The position numbers were made by a program, and so were the translations under genes. DNA of 64,000 nt, taken from positions 496,001 to 560,000 of the forward strand of contig CAVQWX010000003.1 of the NCBI GenBank assembly GCA_963717765.1. Reading direction: 5' to 3'. Shown one piece after another: positions 44,841 to 53,170 of this stretch. Position 1 is the stretch's first letter, and the number at the start of each line of letters is the position of its first letter. This stretch comes from JACDER01 sp963717765 (GTDB lineage Bacteria; Actinomycetota; Thermoleophilia; Gaiellales; Gaiellaceae). Under the pieces are notes generated by a model. That model did no database searches and was not told where the DNA came from. It saw only the letters and a list, made by a program, of their open reading frames with translations.

Positions 44841-45362
44841 ATGAGACATCATCATTTCCACCATCGTTCTGATTCACCCTTCGGGGGATGGCGCGGCCGC
44901 AGCCATTGGGGCGGCACGCGCATGCGCCGGGGAGACACCCGCGCGGCGATCCTCCTTCTGCTCGACGAGGAGCCGCGCAACGGCTACCAGATCATCAAGG
45001 AGCTCGAGGAGCGCAGCGGCGGATCATGGCGGCCCAGCCCGGGCTCGGTCTATCCGGCGCTGCAGCTGCTCACGGACGAGGGCCTCGTCCGCGGAGAGTC
45101 CCGCGACGGAAGCACCCTCTTCGAGCTCACGGACGAAGGCCGCAAGCATCTCGAGGAGAACCGCGAGCGGTTCGGCACTCCATGGCAGGAAGCAGCCGGC
45201 GGGATGCCGGACGACGTCCGCGACCTCATGCGCCTGGCCATGGACGTCGGAATCGCGACCCGACAGGTCGTCCAGGCCGGCGGTGAGTCGCAGCGCGGAG
45301 AAGCCCGCGAGCTGCTCGAATCGACCCGCAAGGGCCTGTACAAGATCCTGGCCGGCGACTAG
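44841..45362 (+). CDS. PadR-family transcriptional repressor with His-rich N-terminus
   Basis: A 173-residue regulator. Residues about 30-105 form the PadR winged helix (RRGDTRAAILLLLDEEPRNG, IIKELEERSGGSWRPSPGSV, YPALQLLTDEGLVRGE). The C-terminal helices are for dimerisation. The first 30 residues, MRHHHFHHRSDSPFGGW and following, are rich in His and Gly/Trp and could sense a metal; this is inference. ATG 44841 is chosen because the -10 ends 6 bases upstream. No obvious efflux target is adjacent; the next gene is a convergent DNA methyltransferase. Confidence 0.9.
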   Translation: MRHHHFHHRSDSPFGGWRGRSHWGGTRMRRGDTRAAILLLLDEEPRNGYQIIKELEERSGGSWRPSPGSVYPALQLLTDEGLVRGESRDGSTLFELTDEGRKHLEENRERFGTPWQEAAGGMPDDVRDLMRLAMDVGIATRQVVQAGGESQRGEARELLESTRKGLYKILAGD

Positions 45363-46477
45363 GTCGTCCGGCAGACCAGCACGTCTTCGAAGAACTCGCC
45401 GGCGCGCCTCCCGGTGCGCCGGTTGACGTGCCGCGTGATCCGTTCCTCCAGCCGCAGGCCCGCCTGCCGCAGGATCTCCGGATACAGCTCCTGCGAGTCG
45501 TTGACGACGATGACGACAGGGCTGCCGTCCGGGAGTCCGCGCGACGCGTCGGAGAAGACCTCGCTCATGGCCGTGACGTAGCGTCCGAGCGCCGAGCGGC
45601 TCCGGCCCACAGCGGCCGCGCCGATCTCGAGCGTTCGCCGGTCGGGTAGGCCGAGCAGCTCGTACGCGTACCGGTGCTGTTCGTGGTAGTCGATGAGCCC
45701 CGGGTACGGCGGCGACGTGATGATTCCGGTCGCCTCGACGCCCGCCGTCCGCGCGTCGGCGTGCAGGACGCTCACGTCGCGCTCGCTCCGCACTGCCGCG
45801 AACTCGCGCAGGCGGCGGGCAGTATCGGTCGTATATCGGGCAAGGAACTTCCGCGCCGCGGTCACCGGCCGGCACTCGCGCTTGTGCTTGCGGCACTGGT
45901 ACGGGTCCGTCACGGGCTCGCGCGGGAAGTCCAGGTCGAAGTGCGTCGTCAGACGGGCCGAGCGCGCGGCTCGGGAGAGGACAACCCGCGCGACGTCGTC
46001 GTAGGGCGGCTCCAAGCGCAGGGCGGCGCGCCGGTACGCGAGGAGCTCGCCCAGCGCCTCGGGCGCGTACCAGCGGCGGAGCCACGCGCTCGCGCCGCGC
46101 GTCGAGCGGTCCGAGCGGCGGGCCTCTTCGAGCGCTCCGCGCAGCCCGAGCTCCAGCTCACCCAGCGAGTAGCGCCTCGTCTTCACCTCTGCCAGCAGGC
46201 AGTTGAAGGCGGAGATGTCGCAGCCGACCGTGTCCGCTCCGAATGCGTTCGCCTCGACCAGCGTCGTCCCGCTGCCTGCAAAAGGGTCGTACACGCGGTC
46301 GCCGGGACGGAAGGTGCGCTGGAGGAAGACCTCGACCAGCTGGGGCACGAACTTTCCGAGGTAGGGGTGCAGTCCGTGGACATGCTTGGTCCGGAGTGTC
46401 TGCGGGAGCTGCTCCTCGGACCACGAGAGCTCGAGGTCGATCGAGGCGTACAGCGCTTCCTGGCTCGCACCGGCCAT
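45359..46477 (-). CDS. Orphan DNA methyltransferase (amino-methylating, SPPY type)
   Basis: A 372-residue DNA modification enzyme. Motif I is DPFAGSGTTLVEA (FAGSGT from about residue 66) with VGCDISAFN; motif IV is ITSPPYPGLIDYHEQ (S255-PPY). SPPY favours N4-cytosine over N6-adenine methylation. The order I then IV, with about 180 residues between, leaves room for target recognition in the middle. No restriction endonuclease or specificity subunit is adjacent, so it is probably an orphan regulatory or remnant methylase. I use ATG 46475-46477; the frame extends to 46582 but would overlap the mreB start. Confidence 0.82.
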   Translation of the reverse strand: MAGASQEALYASIDLELSWSEEQLPQTLRTKHVHGLHPYLGKFVPQLVEVFLQRTFRPGDRVYDPFAGSGTTLVEANAFGADTVGCDISAFNCLLAEVKTRRYSLGELELGLRGALEEARRSDRSTRGASAWLRRWYAPEALGELLAYRRAALRLEPPYDDVARVVLSRAARSARLTTHFDLDFPREPVTDPYQCRKHKRECRPVTAARKFLARYTTDTARRLREFAAVRSERDVSVLHADARTAGVEATGIITSPPYPGLIDYHEQHRYAYELLGLPDRRTLEIGAAAVGRSRSALGRYVTAMSEVFSDASRGLPDGSPVVIVVNDSQELYPEILRQAGLRLEERITRHVNRRTGRRAGEFFEDVLVCRTT

Positions 46478-46553
46478 CCCCACTAGTTCGGACCGCCGGG
46501 CCCCCCTCCTCCGGATGGCCGCGATATCCAGGACTTTATTTTTGGGACGTGGG

Positions 46554-46559
46554 TACACT
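46554..46559 (+). promoter_or_regulatory. -10 element of the mreB cluster
   Basis: TACACT lies upstream of three in-frame ATGs. A start near 46565-46567 leaves a short leader containing GGGG (46574-46577), which fits initiation at 46581. Confidence 0.45.
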
Positions 46560-46580
46560 CGGATGCTCCCTATGGGGCTC

Positions 46581-47627
46581 ATGAGCTACTTCAACAGCTT
46601 CGGCGGCCGGGACATGGCCGTCGATCTCGGCACGGCCAACACCCTCGTCTACGTCCGCGGACGCGGCATCGTCCTGTCCGAGCCGTCGGTCGTCGCGATC
46701 GACCAGCGGACCGGGGAGGTGCACGCCGTCGGCGTGGAGGCCAAGCGGATGCTCGGCCGGACTCCGGGGACGATCTCCGCCATCCGCCCGCTCAAGGACG
46801 GCGTCATCGCCGACTTCGAGGTGACCGAGCAGATGCTCCGGCACTTCATCCAGAAGGTGCACCAGCATCGCTTCGCGCACCCGCGCGTCGTGGTCTGCGT
46901 CCCCTCGGGAGTCACCGGCGTCGAGAAACGCGCGGTGGAGGAGGCGACACTCACCGCGGGCGCGCGCCAGGCCTACCTGATCGAGGAGCCGATGGCGGCG
47001 GCGATCGGCGCCGGGCTGCCCGTGGCCGAGCCGACCGGGAACATGATCGTGGACATCGGCGGCGGCACGAGCGAGGTCGCAGTCATCTCGCTGGGCGGCA
47101 TCGTCGTCTCGCAGAGCCTCCGCGTAGGCGGCGACGAGATGGACGAGGCGATCGTCAACCACATCAAGCGCGAGTACAAGCTCCTGATCGGCCAGCAGAC
47201 CGCCGAGGAGATCAAGCTCGAGATCGGCTCCGCCTACGACCTGAAGAACGAGGTGCAGGCTGAGGTGCGCGGACGCGACATGCTGACCGGGCTACCGAAG
47301 ACGATCATCCTTTCGTCGGAGGAGGTGCGGCGCGCTCTCGAGGAGCCCGTCGCACAGATCATCGACGCCATCAAATCCACCCTCGACAAGACGCCGCCCG
47401 AGCTGGCGGCGGACATCATGGACCGTGGCATCGTCCTCGCCGGCGGCGGCGCCCTGCTGAGCGGGTTGGACGAGCGCCTCCGCCACGAGACCCAGATGCC
47501 AGTGCATCTCGCCGAGTCGCCGCTCACCTGCGTCGCGGTCGGCTCAGGACGCAGCCTCGAGGAGTTCGAGGCGATCCACCGCAGCGCCCGCTCGAGCGCC
47601 AAGAGGCGCAACGGGTATAGGCGCTAG
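46581..47627 (+). CDS. mreB: Rod-shape determining actin homologue
   Basis: A 348-residue bacterial actin that organises lateral wall synthesis beneath the membrane. DMAVDLGTANTLVYVRGRGI is phosphate-1; NMIVDIGGGTSEVAVISLGG is phosphate-2; RGIVLAGGGALLSGLDERL is the adenosine motif. ATG 46581 (MSYFNSFGGRD) follows GGGG; ATG 46572 and 46563 are alternatives. It heads the mreB-mreC-mreD-mrdA-rodA cluster, so the cell is probably rod shaped. Confidence 0.96.
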   Translation: MSYFNSFGGRDMAVDLGTANTLVYVRGRGIVLSEPSVVAIDQRTGEVHAVGVEAKRMLGRTPGTISAIRPLKDGVIADFEVTEQMLRHFIQKVHQHRFAHPRVVVCVPSGVTGVEKRAVEEATLTAGARQAYLIEEPMAAAIGAGLPVAEPTGNMIVDIGGGTSEVAVISLGGIVVSQSLRVGGDEMDEAIVNHIKREYKLLIGQQTAEEIKLEIGSAYDLKNEVQAEVRGRDMLTGLPKTIILSSEEVRRALEEPVAQIIDAIKSTLDKTPPELAADIMDRGIVLAGGGALLSGLDERLRHETQMPVHLAESPLTCVAVGSGRSLEEFEAIHRSARSSAKRRNGYRR

Positions 47628-47662
47628 GCGCGCCGCCCACTTCCCTAAACTAGGTCGCTCCC

Positions 47663-48601
47663 GTGCCTCGCAACCGATCTGCACGGCTGGCGGTGCTGGG
47701 GTCATCGCAGCGGTCGACGTCGTCCTCGTACCCGCCCCGCCTGAGCGGCCGCTTCAGCGGCCCGGTCAAGCGACGGATCGTCCTGGCGCTGCTGGTCGTC
47801 CTCTCGCTCGTGATGATCACGGTGTACTTCCGCGAGTCGGGCGGCGGCGCGATGCACTCCATCCAGAACGTGGGCTCGACCATCCTGCGCCCGTTCGAGG
47901 TCGCCGCCACGCGCGTCGCGCATCCCTTCCAGGATCTCTACAACTACATGCGTGGACTGATCGACGCGAAGTCGGATCGGGACAAGCTCCAAACCGAGCT
48001 GGACCGGGTCCGAAAGCGTCTGATCAAGCTCCAGTTCGCGGCGCGGGAGAACAAGCAGCTCGCGAGATCAGTTCATTACCTCTCCGGCCCGAAGATCAAG
48101 GACTACCGTCCCGTAACCACCGAGATCATCTCGAAGCTGCCGAGCGAGTTCGAGCAGCGCGTCGTCATCGCCGCCGGCAGTGGGAGCGGCATTCAGGACG
48201 ACGACCCGGTCGTCGATCCGGACGGGAGACTCGTCGGGAAAGTCTCCAAGGTGGCCGGCGGCCAGGCGCAGGTCACGTTGCTCACGGATGAGGACACGGC
48301 CGTCTCGGCGATCGATATCGACACGGGCGCCGAGGGGATGGTGCGGCACGGTCACGGGCCGGGGACGACGCTCTTCCTCGACCAGGTGCAGAAGTCGGAG
48401 CACGTCGCGCTCAACAACCGGATCGTCACGGCCGGCTGGCACCAGGGGTCGCTCAGCTCGATCTATCCGAAGGGCATCCCGATCGGGATCGTCTCCAGCT
48501 CGAACTTCTTCAGCACCGACCTGTACGCGAGCATCCAGATCGCGCCGTACGTGGACTTCTCCTCGCTGAGCTCGGTCATCGTCCTGGTCAAGAAGCGGTG
48601 A
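47663..48601 (+). CDS. mreC: Rod-shape determining protein MreC
   Basis: A 312-residue membrane protein. A basic Ser-rich N-terminus precedes one transmembrane helix (IVLALLVVLSLVMITVYF), a coiled coil (SDRDKLQTELDRVRKRLIKL) and the periplasmic double beta-barrel (EQRVVIAAGSGSGIQDDDPV, GRLVGKVSKVAGGQAQVTLL, GIPIGIVSS). It links MreB to PBP2 and RodA outside the membrane. GTG 47663 starts the gene. The TGA overlaps the mreD GTG by 4 bases. Confidence 0.94.
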   Translation: MPRNRSARLAVLGSSQRSTSSSYPPRLSGRFSGPVKRRIVLALLVVLSLVMITVYFRESGGGAMHSIQNVGSTILRPFEVAATRVAHPFQDLYNYMRGLIDAKSDRDKLQTELDRVRKRLIKLQFAARENKQLARSVHYLSGPKIKDYRPVTTEIISKLPSEFEQRVVIAAGSGSGIQDDDPVVDPDGRLVGKVSKVAGGQAQVTLLTDEDTAVSAIDIDTGAEGMVRHGHGPGTTLFLDQVQKSEHVALNNRIVTAGWHQGSLSSIYPKGIPIGIVSSSNFFSTDLYASIQIAPYVDFSSLSSVIVLVKKR

Positions 48602-49122
48602 TCGTTCTCGACGGCGTCAAAGCCGGGGCGCTCCTGTTCGTCGCGGCGGTGATCCAGGTCTCGATCCTGAACTCGGTGACCGTGATCGGAGGGACGCCGA
48701 ACCTGCTGCTCATCACGCTCTGCGCCGTCGCGCTCATGCGCGGCTCCATCTTCGGCGCGGTCGGCGGCTTCTTCGCGGGGATCGTCGTCGACACGGCGAC
48801 GCTGGAGACGATGGGCGTGACGGCGCTGCTCCTCACCCTGGCGGGGTACTGGATCGGCCGCTACGGCGAGACGACCGGCCGCGGCAGGCACGCTCCGGTG
48901 CTGGCGGTCGGGGTCGTCACCATCCTGTACTCGCTCGCGTCGCTCCTCGTCCGTTTCATGCTGGGAGAGGGGGTGTCGCCGGAGGCCGTGCTCCTCGACG
49001 CGCTTCCGCCGAGCCTGCTCTTCAACCTGCTGCTCGCCTACCCCGTCTACCTGTTCTGCCGCTGGGTGCTGTCGCTCGGACGCGACACCCAGCCGGTGCG
49101 GGAGGTGCGCCTGATTGAGTAG
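48598..49122 (+). CDS. mreD: Rod-shape determining protein MreD
   Basis: A 174-residue polytopic protein with five to six hydrophobic helices (AGALLFVAAVIQVSILNSVT; LLLITLCAVALMRGSIFGAV; LLFNLLLAYPVYLFCRWVL). It has few fixed residues, but position and topology identify it. GTG 48598 overlaps mreC, and its end overlaps the TTG of mrdA. Confidence 0.92.
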   Translation: MIVLDGVKAGALLFVAAVIQVSILNSVTVIGGTPNLLLITLCAVALMRGSIFGAVGGFFAGIVVDTATLETMGVTALLLTLAGYWIGRYGETTGRGRHAPVLAVGVVTILYSLASLLVRFMLGEGVSPEAVLLDALPPSLLFNLLLAYPVYLFCRWVLSLGRDTQPVREVRLIE

Positions 49123-51190
49123 CACGACCGGAGCCCGCCCGCCTCTCCGGCGCCTGCGCCGAGCGGAGTTCCTCCCGCCGGACGAGAGCGTCGAGATCCC
49201 GTATCGCTTCACCCCGAAGCTCGCCCTGCGGGTCGGCGTGCTCGGCCTGCTCGCACTCGCGGTCTTCGCGGTCCTGCTCTTCCGCCTGTGGGCCCTGCAG
49301 GTCCTGTCGGGGACGCACTACCTCACCGAGGCGCAGAACAACCAGGTCCGCACCGTCCGCATCGAGGCGCCGCGCGGGACGATCGTGGACGAAAAGGGCC
49401 GTCCCCTCGTGACGAACGCGCCAGGGACCATCGTCCGCATCTGGCCGCAGGACCTCCCGAAGACATGGTCGCGCCAGCTGGGAGAGCTTCGCCGGCTCGC
49501 GGCCGTCCTGAAGATGTCGCCGCGTACGGTCGTGGCCTTGCTCCGAGGGAAAGCCGGCGACCCGCTGACGCCGGTCACGATCAAGAGCGCAGTCCACCGC
49601 GCTCAGGCCGCGTACATCCTCGAGCACCTGGACCAGTTTCGTGGTGTCGACGTCCACTCGACCACACTCCGGCACTATCCGCACCAGGCGCTCGCCGCGC
49701 ACATCCTCGGCCACGTGGGCGAGATCTCCGCCCCACAGCTGAAGGAACGCCAGTACCGGACGGGCGACTACCGGCCCGGCGACCGGATCGGCCAGGGCGG
49801 TGTGGAAGGCGTGTACGACAGGTACCTTCGCGGCAAGGCCGGCGTCGCACAGTTGCGTGTGGACGCGAGCGGGCGGCCGCGCGGCGTGTTCAAGCCGCGG
49901 ATGTCGCCCCAGCCGGGCGACACCCTGCGGTTGACGATCGACCTCCAGCTTCAGCAGGCGGCCGAGCGCGCGATCAGGGACGGGATCAAGCTCGCGCACC
50001 AGGACGGCTGTTTCGGCTGCTGGGCGTCTCGCGGCGGCGCGATCGTGGCGCTCGACCCGAGGAACGGCGCGATTCGGGCGCTCGCCTCGTATCCGACGTA
50101 CAAGCCGAGCGTGTACGTGGGCCGGGTCGACGCGAAGAAGCTCGTCAAGCAGGGCCTGACACCGCAGACGGCCGAGAAGGACAACTACCCGGCGGTCGAC
50201 CGCGCGATCTCCGGCCTCTATCCCGCCGGCTCGACCTTCAAGGTCATCACCGCGCTCGCGGCGCTGCAGGAGCACATCATCTCGCCCTACGACACGCTTC
50301 AGTGCACGCCGGTCTACTACGTGCGGGACGCGCAGGGGAGACCGGTTCTCGGAGGGACGTTCAAGAACTGGGACCAGAACGTCAACCAGCCGATGGACCT
50401 GATGACGGCCATCGAGGCCTCCTGCGACACCTACTTCTACCAGCTCGGAAAGATGTTCTACGACCTGCCCCGGGACCGCGGCCACCCGCTCCAGGCCTGG
50501 GCCGCGCGGCTCGGGATCGGTAAGCGGACCGGCATCGACATCCCTGGAGAGGAGGCCGGTCTCCTGCCCACGCCCGAGTGGCGGAAGCGCACGTTCACGC
50601 GGAAGACCGACCCGCGCGGCTGGCAGGTCGACCGCCTGTGGAAGCCCGGTAACTCGATCCAGCTCGCCATCGGCCAGGGCGACCTGCAGCTGACTCCCCT
50701 GCAGCTCGCACGCGTCTACGCGTTGATCGCGAACGGCGGGAAGCTCGTCACGCCGCACGTCGCCGGCGACGTCGAGCAGACGACGAACGACAACCAGGCC
50801 GTGGTCAAGTGGCGCTTCCCCATTCGACATCCCCAGTCCGTCGGCCTCGACCCGACGGCGCTGTCCGCGGTTCGCGACGGGCTCTACCGCGCCACGCACG
50901 GAATCAACGGGACGTCGACCGCGGTCTTCGGCAGCTTCCCCTACAACATCGCCGGCAAGACGGGTACGGCGGAGAAGGTGGTCACGCTTCCGGGCTGGAC
51001 GCGCCCGGACACGGTCAGCCAGTCCTGGTGGTGCGGGTATGGGCCGATCGAGGATCCCAGGCTCGTCGTGTGCGCGCTGATCGAGAACGGCGGTCACGGC
51101 GGCACGGCAGCGGCGCCCGCCGCAATGGAGGTCTTCCAGCAGTTCTTCCATGTCAACTCGCAGGTCGCCGTGGCGGCGCACTCGGACTAG
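49115..51190 (+). CDS. mrdA: Penicillin-binding protein 2 (elongasome transpeptidase)
   Basis: A 691-residue class B PBP. The cytoplasmic N-terminus is followed by one TM helix (LGLLALAVFAVLLFRLWALQ), a dimerisation/pedestal region (RTVRIEAPRGTIVDEKGRPL) and the transpeptidase: S373 in YPAGSTFK, S436-C-D438 (SxN position) and K615-TG in AGKTGTAE. It crosslinks peptidoglycan with RodA during elongation. TTG 49115 is chosen because the reading overlaps mreD by 8 bases and matches family length. 145 bases with a GTACCC/GGGTAC palindrome separate it from rodA. Confidence 0.94.
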   Translation: MSSTTGARPPLRRLRRAEFLPPDESVEIPYRFTPKLALRVGVLGLLALAVFAVLLFRLWALQVLSGTHYLTEAQNNQVRTVRIEAPRGTIVDEKGRPLVTNAPGTIVRIWPQDLPKTWSRQLGELRRLAAVLKMSPRTVVALLRGKAGDPLTPVTIKSAVHRAQAAYILEHLDQFRGVDVHSTTLRHYPHQALAAHILGHVGEISAPQLKERQYRTGDYRPGDRIGQGGVEGVYDRYLRGKAGVAQLRVDASGRPRGVFKPRMSPQPGDTLRLTIDLQLQQAAERAIRDGIKLAHQDGCFGCWASRGGAIVALDPRNGAIRALASYPTYKPSVYVGRVDAKKLVKQGLTPQTAEKDNYPAVDRAISGLYPAGSTFKVITALAALQEHIISPYDTLQCTPVYYVRDAQGRPVLGGTFKNWDQNVNQPMDLMTAIEASCDTYFYQLGKMFYDLPRDRGHPLQAWAARLGIGKRTGIDIPGEEAGLLPTPEWRKRTFTRKTDPRGWQVDRLWKPGNSIQLAIGQGDLQLTPLQLARVYALIANGGKLVTPHVAGDVEQTTNDNQAVVKWRFPIRHPQSVGLDPTALSAVRDGLYRATHGINGTSTAVFGSFPYNIAGKTGTAEKVVTLPGWTRPDTVSQSWWCGYGPIEDPRLVVCALIENGGHGGTAAAPAAMEVFQQFFHVNSQVAVAAHSD

Positions 51191-51334
51191 AGTGGCCCGC
51201 CCGGCACCATCCTCCGGCTTCTGGCGGCTGCAAAGCGGCGCCAGGCGTCGTCCTCGATCGCATCCGTACCCTCCGGGTACGCACGCTCCCTGCGTCCTAC
51301 CCTGGCTTGCTTTTCGCGCGCCAGAAGCTCGGCA

Positions 51335-52546
51335 ATGGCACCGGGCGGGCCACTGATGGTCGAGTACGTCACCCGTATCGGCACGCGTGTGCGCGATGAG
51401 CGCGAGGGCCTCGCCTGGGGGCCGCGCGACCTCGACTGGCTGCTCGTGGGGGCGATCGCCGCCCTCGTGGGCGTCGGCCTCTGGGCGATCAACGGGATCA
51501 CCTCCCATGACGTCACCGGCGACCCGAGCTACTACCTCGTGCGGCAAGGGATCTTCGCGCTGCTCGGGACGATCGCCTTCTTCGTCGCCCTCTTCGTCGA
51601 TCCCAACATCTATCGCCGCCACAAGTGGTGGGTCTACGGGGTGATGACCGGCGCGATGGTGTTCGTCATCCTCGTCGGTGAGGCCGCGCGCGGCTCACGC
51701 CGCTGGATCGACCTGGGCTTTTTTCGCTTCCAGCCCTCGGAGTTCGGGAAGCTCCTCTTCATCCTCTTCCTGGCCGCGTTCCTCGCCGACAACGCGAAGC
51801 GGCTGGACGAGTGGAGGACTACAGGGGCGACGCTCGGGCTCGGGCTCGTCCCGATCCTGCTCGTCTTCCTGCAGCCGGACATCGGGACGGCGCTCGTCTA
51901 CTCGGTCGCGATCCTGGGCGCGCTGTTCATCGCGGGAACGCGCTGGCTGCACCTGGCGGTGATCGGAACGGTCGCGGCGCTCTTCGTGACGGCCGTCTTG
52001 TGGTTCTTGCCCGCGGGCGGGATCCACGTCCTCAAGCCGTACCAGCAGGACCGCCTGACGGCCTTCCTGCACCCGAACAAGGATCCGAGCGGCTCGGGCT
52101 ACAACATCATCCAGTCGAAGATCGGCGTCGGCGCCGGCGGATTGACCGGCCGGGGTATCAGCGGCTCGACGCAGACGAACTTGAACTACCTGCCCGAGCA
52201 CGCGACGGACTTCGCGTTCTCGTCATACGCGGAGCAGCGCGGATTCGCCGGCGGCGCGCTTTTGCTCGGCCTCTACCTGCTCGTGGTGTGGAGGGGGCTC
52301 AGGATCGTGACGATCGCGCGTGACCGCTTCTCGGCCATCGCCGCGGGGACGATCGTCGTCGCCTTCCTCTTCCAGATCTTCGTCAACGTCGGGATGACGA
52401 TCGGCCTCGCGCCGATCACGGGCATCCCGCTCCCGTTCGTGAGCGTGGGAGGCTCGGCCATGATCACGAACCTGGCCGCCATGGGCGTGCTGCTCGCGAT
52501 CGGCGCGCGAGCGAAGGCCAGGCCACGGGCGGCGCGGCGTCGCTGA
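51335..52546 (+). CDS. rodA: SEDS peptidoglycan polymerase RodA
   Basis: A 403-residue membrane glycosyltransferase with about ten TM helices. The conserved extracellular Asp region (FLQPDIGTALVYSVAILGAL) and the SEDS signature ITGIPLPFVSVGGSAMITNL are intact, as is RWIDLGFFRFQPSEFGKLLF. It polymerises glycan strands with PBP2. ATG 51335 is used; ATG 51356 (MVEYVTRIG) is equally plausible. The next small lipoprotein ATG follows the stop by one base. Confidence 0.94.
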   Translation: MAPGGPLMVEYVTRIGTRVRDEREGLAWGPRDLDWLLVGAIAALVGVGLWAINGITSHDVTGDPSYYLVRQGIFALLGTIAFFVALFVDPNIYRRHKWWVYGVMTGAMVFVILVGEAARGSRRWIDLGFFRFQPSEFGKLLFILFLAAFLADNAKRLDEWRTTGATLGLGLVPILLVFLQPDIGTALVYSVAILGALFIAGTRWLHLAVIGTVAALFVTAVLWFLPAGGIHVLKPYQQDRLTAFLHPNKDPSGSGYNIIQSKIGVGAGGLTGRGISGSTQTNLNYLPEHATDFAFSSYAEQRGFAGGALLLGLYLLVVWRGLRIVTIARDRFSAIAAGTIVVAFLFQIFVNVGMTIGLAPITGIPLPFVSVGGSAMITNLAAMGVLLAIGARAKARPRAARRR

Positions 52547-52547
52547 G

Positions 52548-52795
52548 ATGAAGCCTGCGCTCGCGGCTCTCGCCACGATCGCCGTCGTGACCGCCGGGTG
52601 CGCGTCCTCCTCGTCGAGCCCGAGGCCGCCGCGCCGAGCGCTGGCCGCGGTACCGTTGGGAGAACCCTAAGCCGGCGGCGTTCGAACGCTCGCTCGAGCG
52701 GTTTTCGCAGACGTTACGGCTTTCCTCGGTCGAGCGGCTCGTTTGGCCGGTCGTGGGCGCGCAGCGACGCGGTCGCGCCGTTCGCGCACCTCTAG
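52548..52795 (+). pseudogene. Small lipoprotein gene, probably frameshifted
   Basis: From ATG 52548 a 40-codon frame encodes a lipoprotein leader (MKPALAALATIAVVTAGCAS, lipobox VTAGC) and stops at 52668-52670. A different frame over about 52640-52795 continues with protein-like RWENPKPAAFERSLERFSQT then LRLSSVERLVWPVVGAQ to TAG 52793-52795. One indel near 52635-52645 would join them into a lipoprotein of about 80 residues. Alternatively the 40-residue form is real. The start overlaps the end of rodA closely. Confidence 0.45.
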
Positions 52796-52796
52796 C

Positions 52797-53027
52797 TCAG
52801 GCGGCGGCCGGGCGGAGTCTCGCGCGGCGCGCACGCACGGCGCGGAGTCGTTGGCGCAGGCGGGCCCAGGCCCAGGGCTCGACCTCCTTGTACCTCGCCT
52901 CGCTCTGGCCGCGCGTCGCCTCGAGGTACTCGAACCAGGCGTCGGCTTCTTCGATGAGTAGTAGCTCGAACGCTTCCCGCTGCTCCTCAGGCACTGCCGG
53001 CACCTCCCCGTTCGTTGATGCGCGCAT
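52797..53027 (-). CDS. Conserved-looking small helical protein
   Basis: A 76-residue protein, MRASTNGEVPAVPEEQREAF then ELLLIEEADAWFEYLEATRG and a basic C-terminus. The Glu/Trp-rich helix and Arg-rich tail look coding, and no competing gene exists on the other strand. ATG 53025-53027 is used. The family is not recognised. Confidence 0.5.
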   Translation of the reverse strand: MRASTNGEVPAVPEEQREAFELLLIEEADAWFEYLEATRGQSEARYKEVEPWAWARLRQRLRAVRARRARLRPAAA

Positions 53028-53156
53028 GGTAGGACCCGGTCCGGACGACAAAGGTCTCCGAACGGCTTGCTACGGTAGACCCAAGATGTTTTCCAACAAC
53101 AAGACGCAGCGCGCGTTCCGCCTCCCGCCCGAGGTGACGCACGCGCGCGCGCACGA

Positions 53157-53164
53157 AAAGGAGA
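53157..53164 (+). promoter_or_regulatory. Strong Shine-Dalgarno deciding the rne TTG start
   Basis: AAAAGGAG lies 6 bases before TTG 53171, fixing a non-ATG start for RNase E/G. Confidence 0.6.
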
Positions 53165-53170
53165 TTTCGT

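Noticed and set aside
49022..51622. 866-codon reverse open frame opposite mrdA
   Set aside because: It is an antisense shadow of the PBP2 gene.
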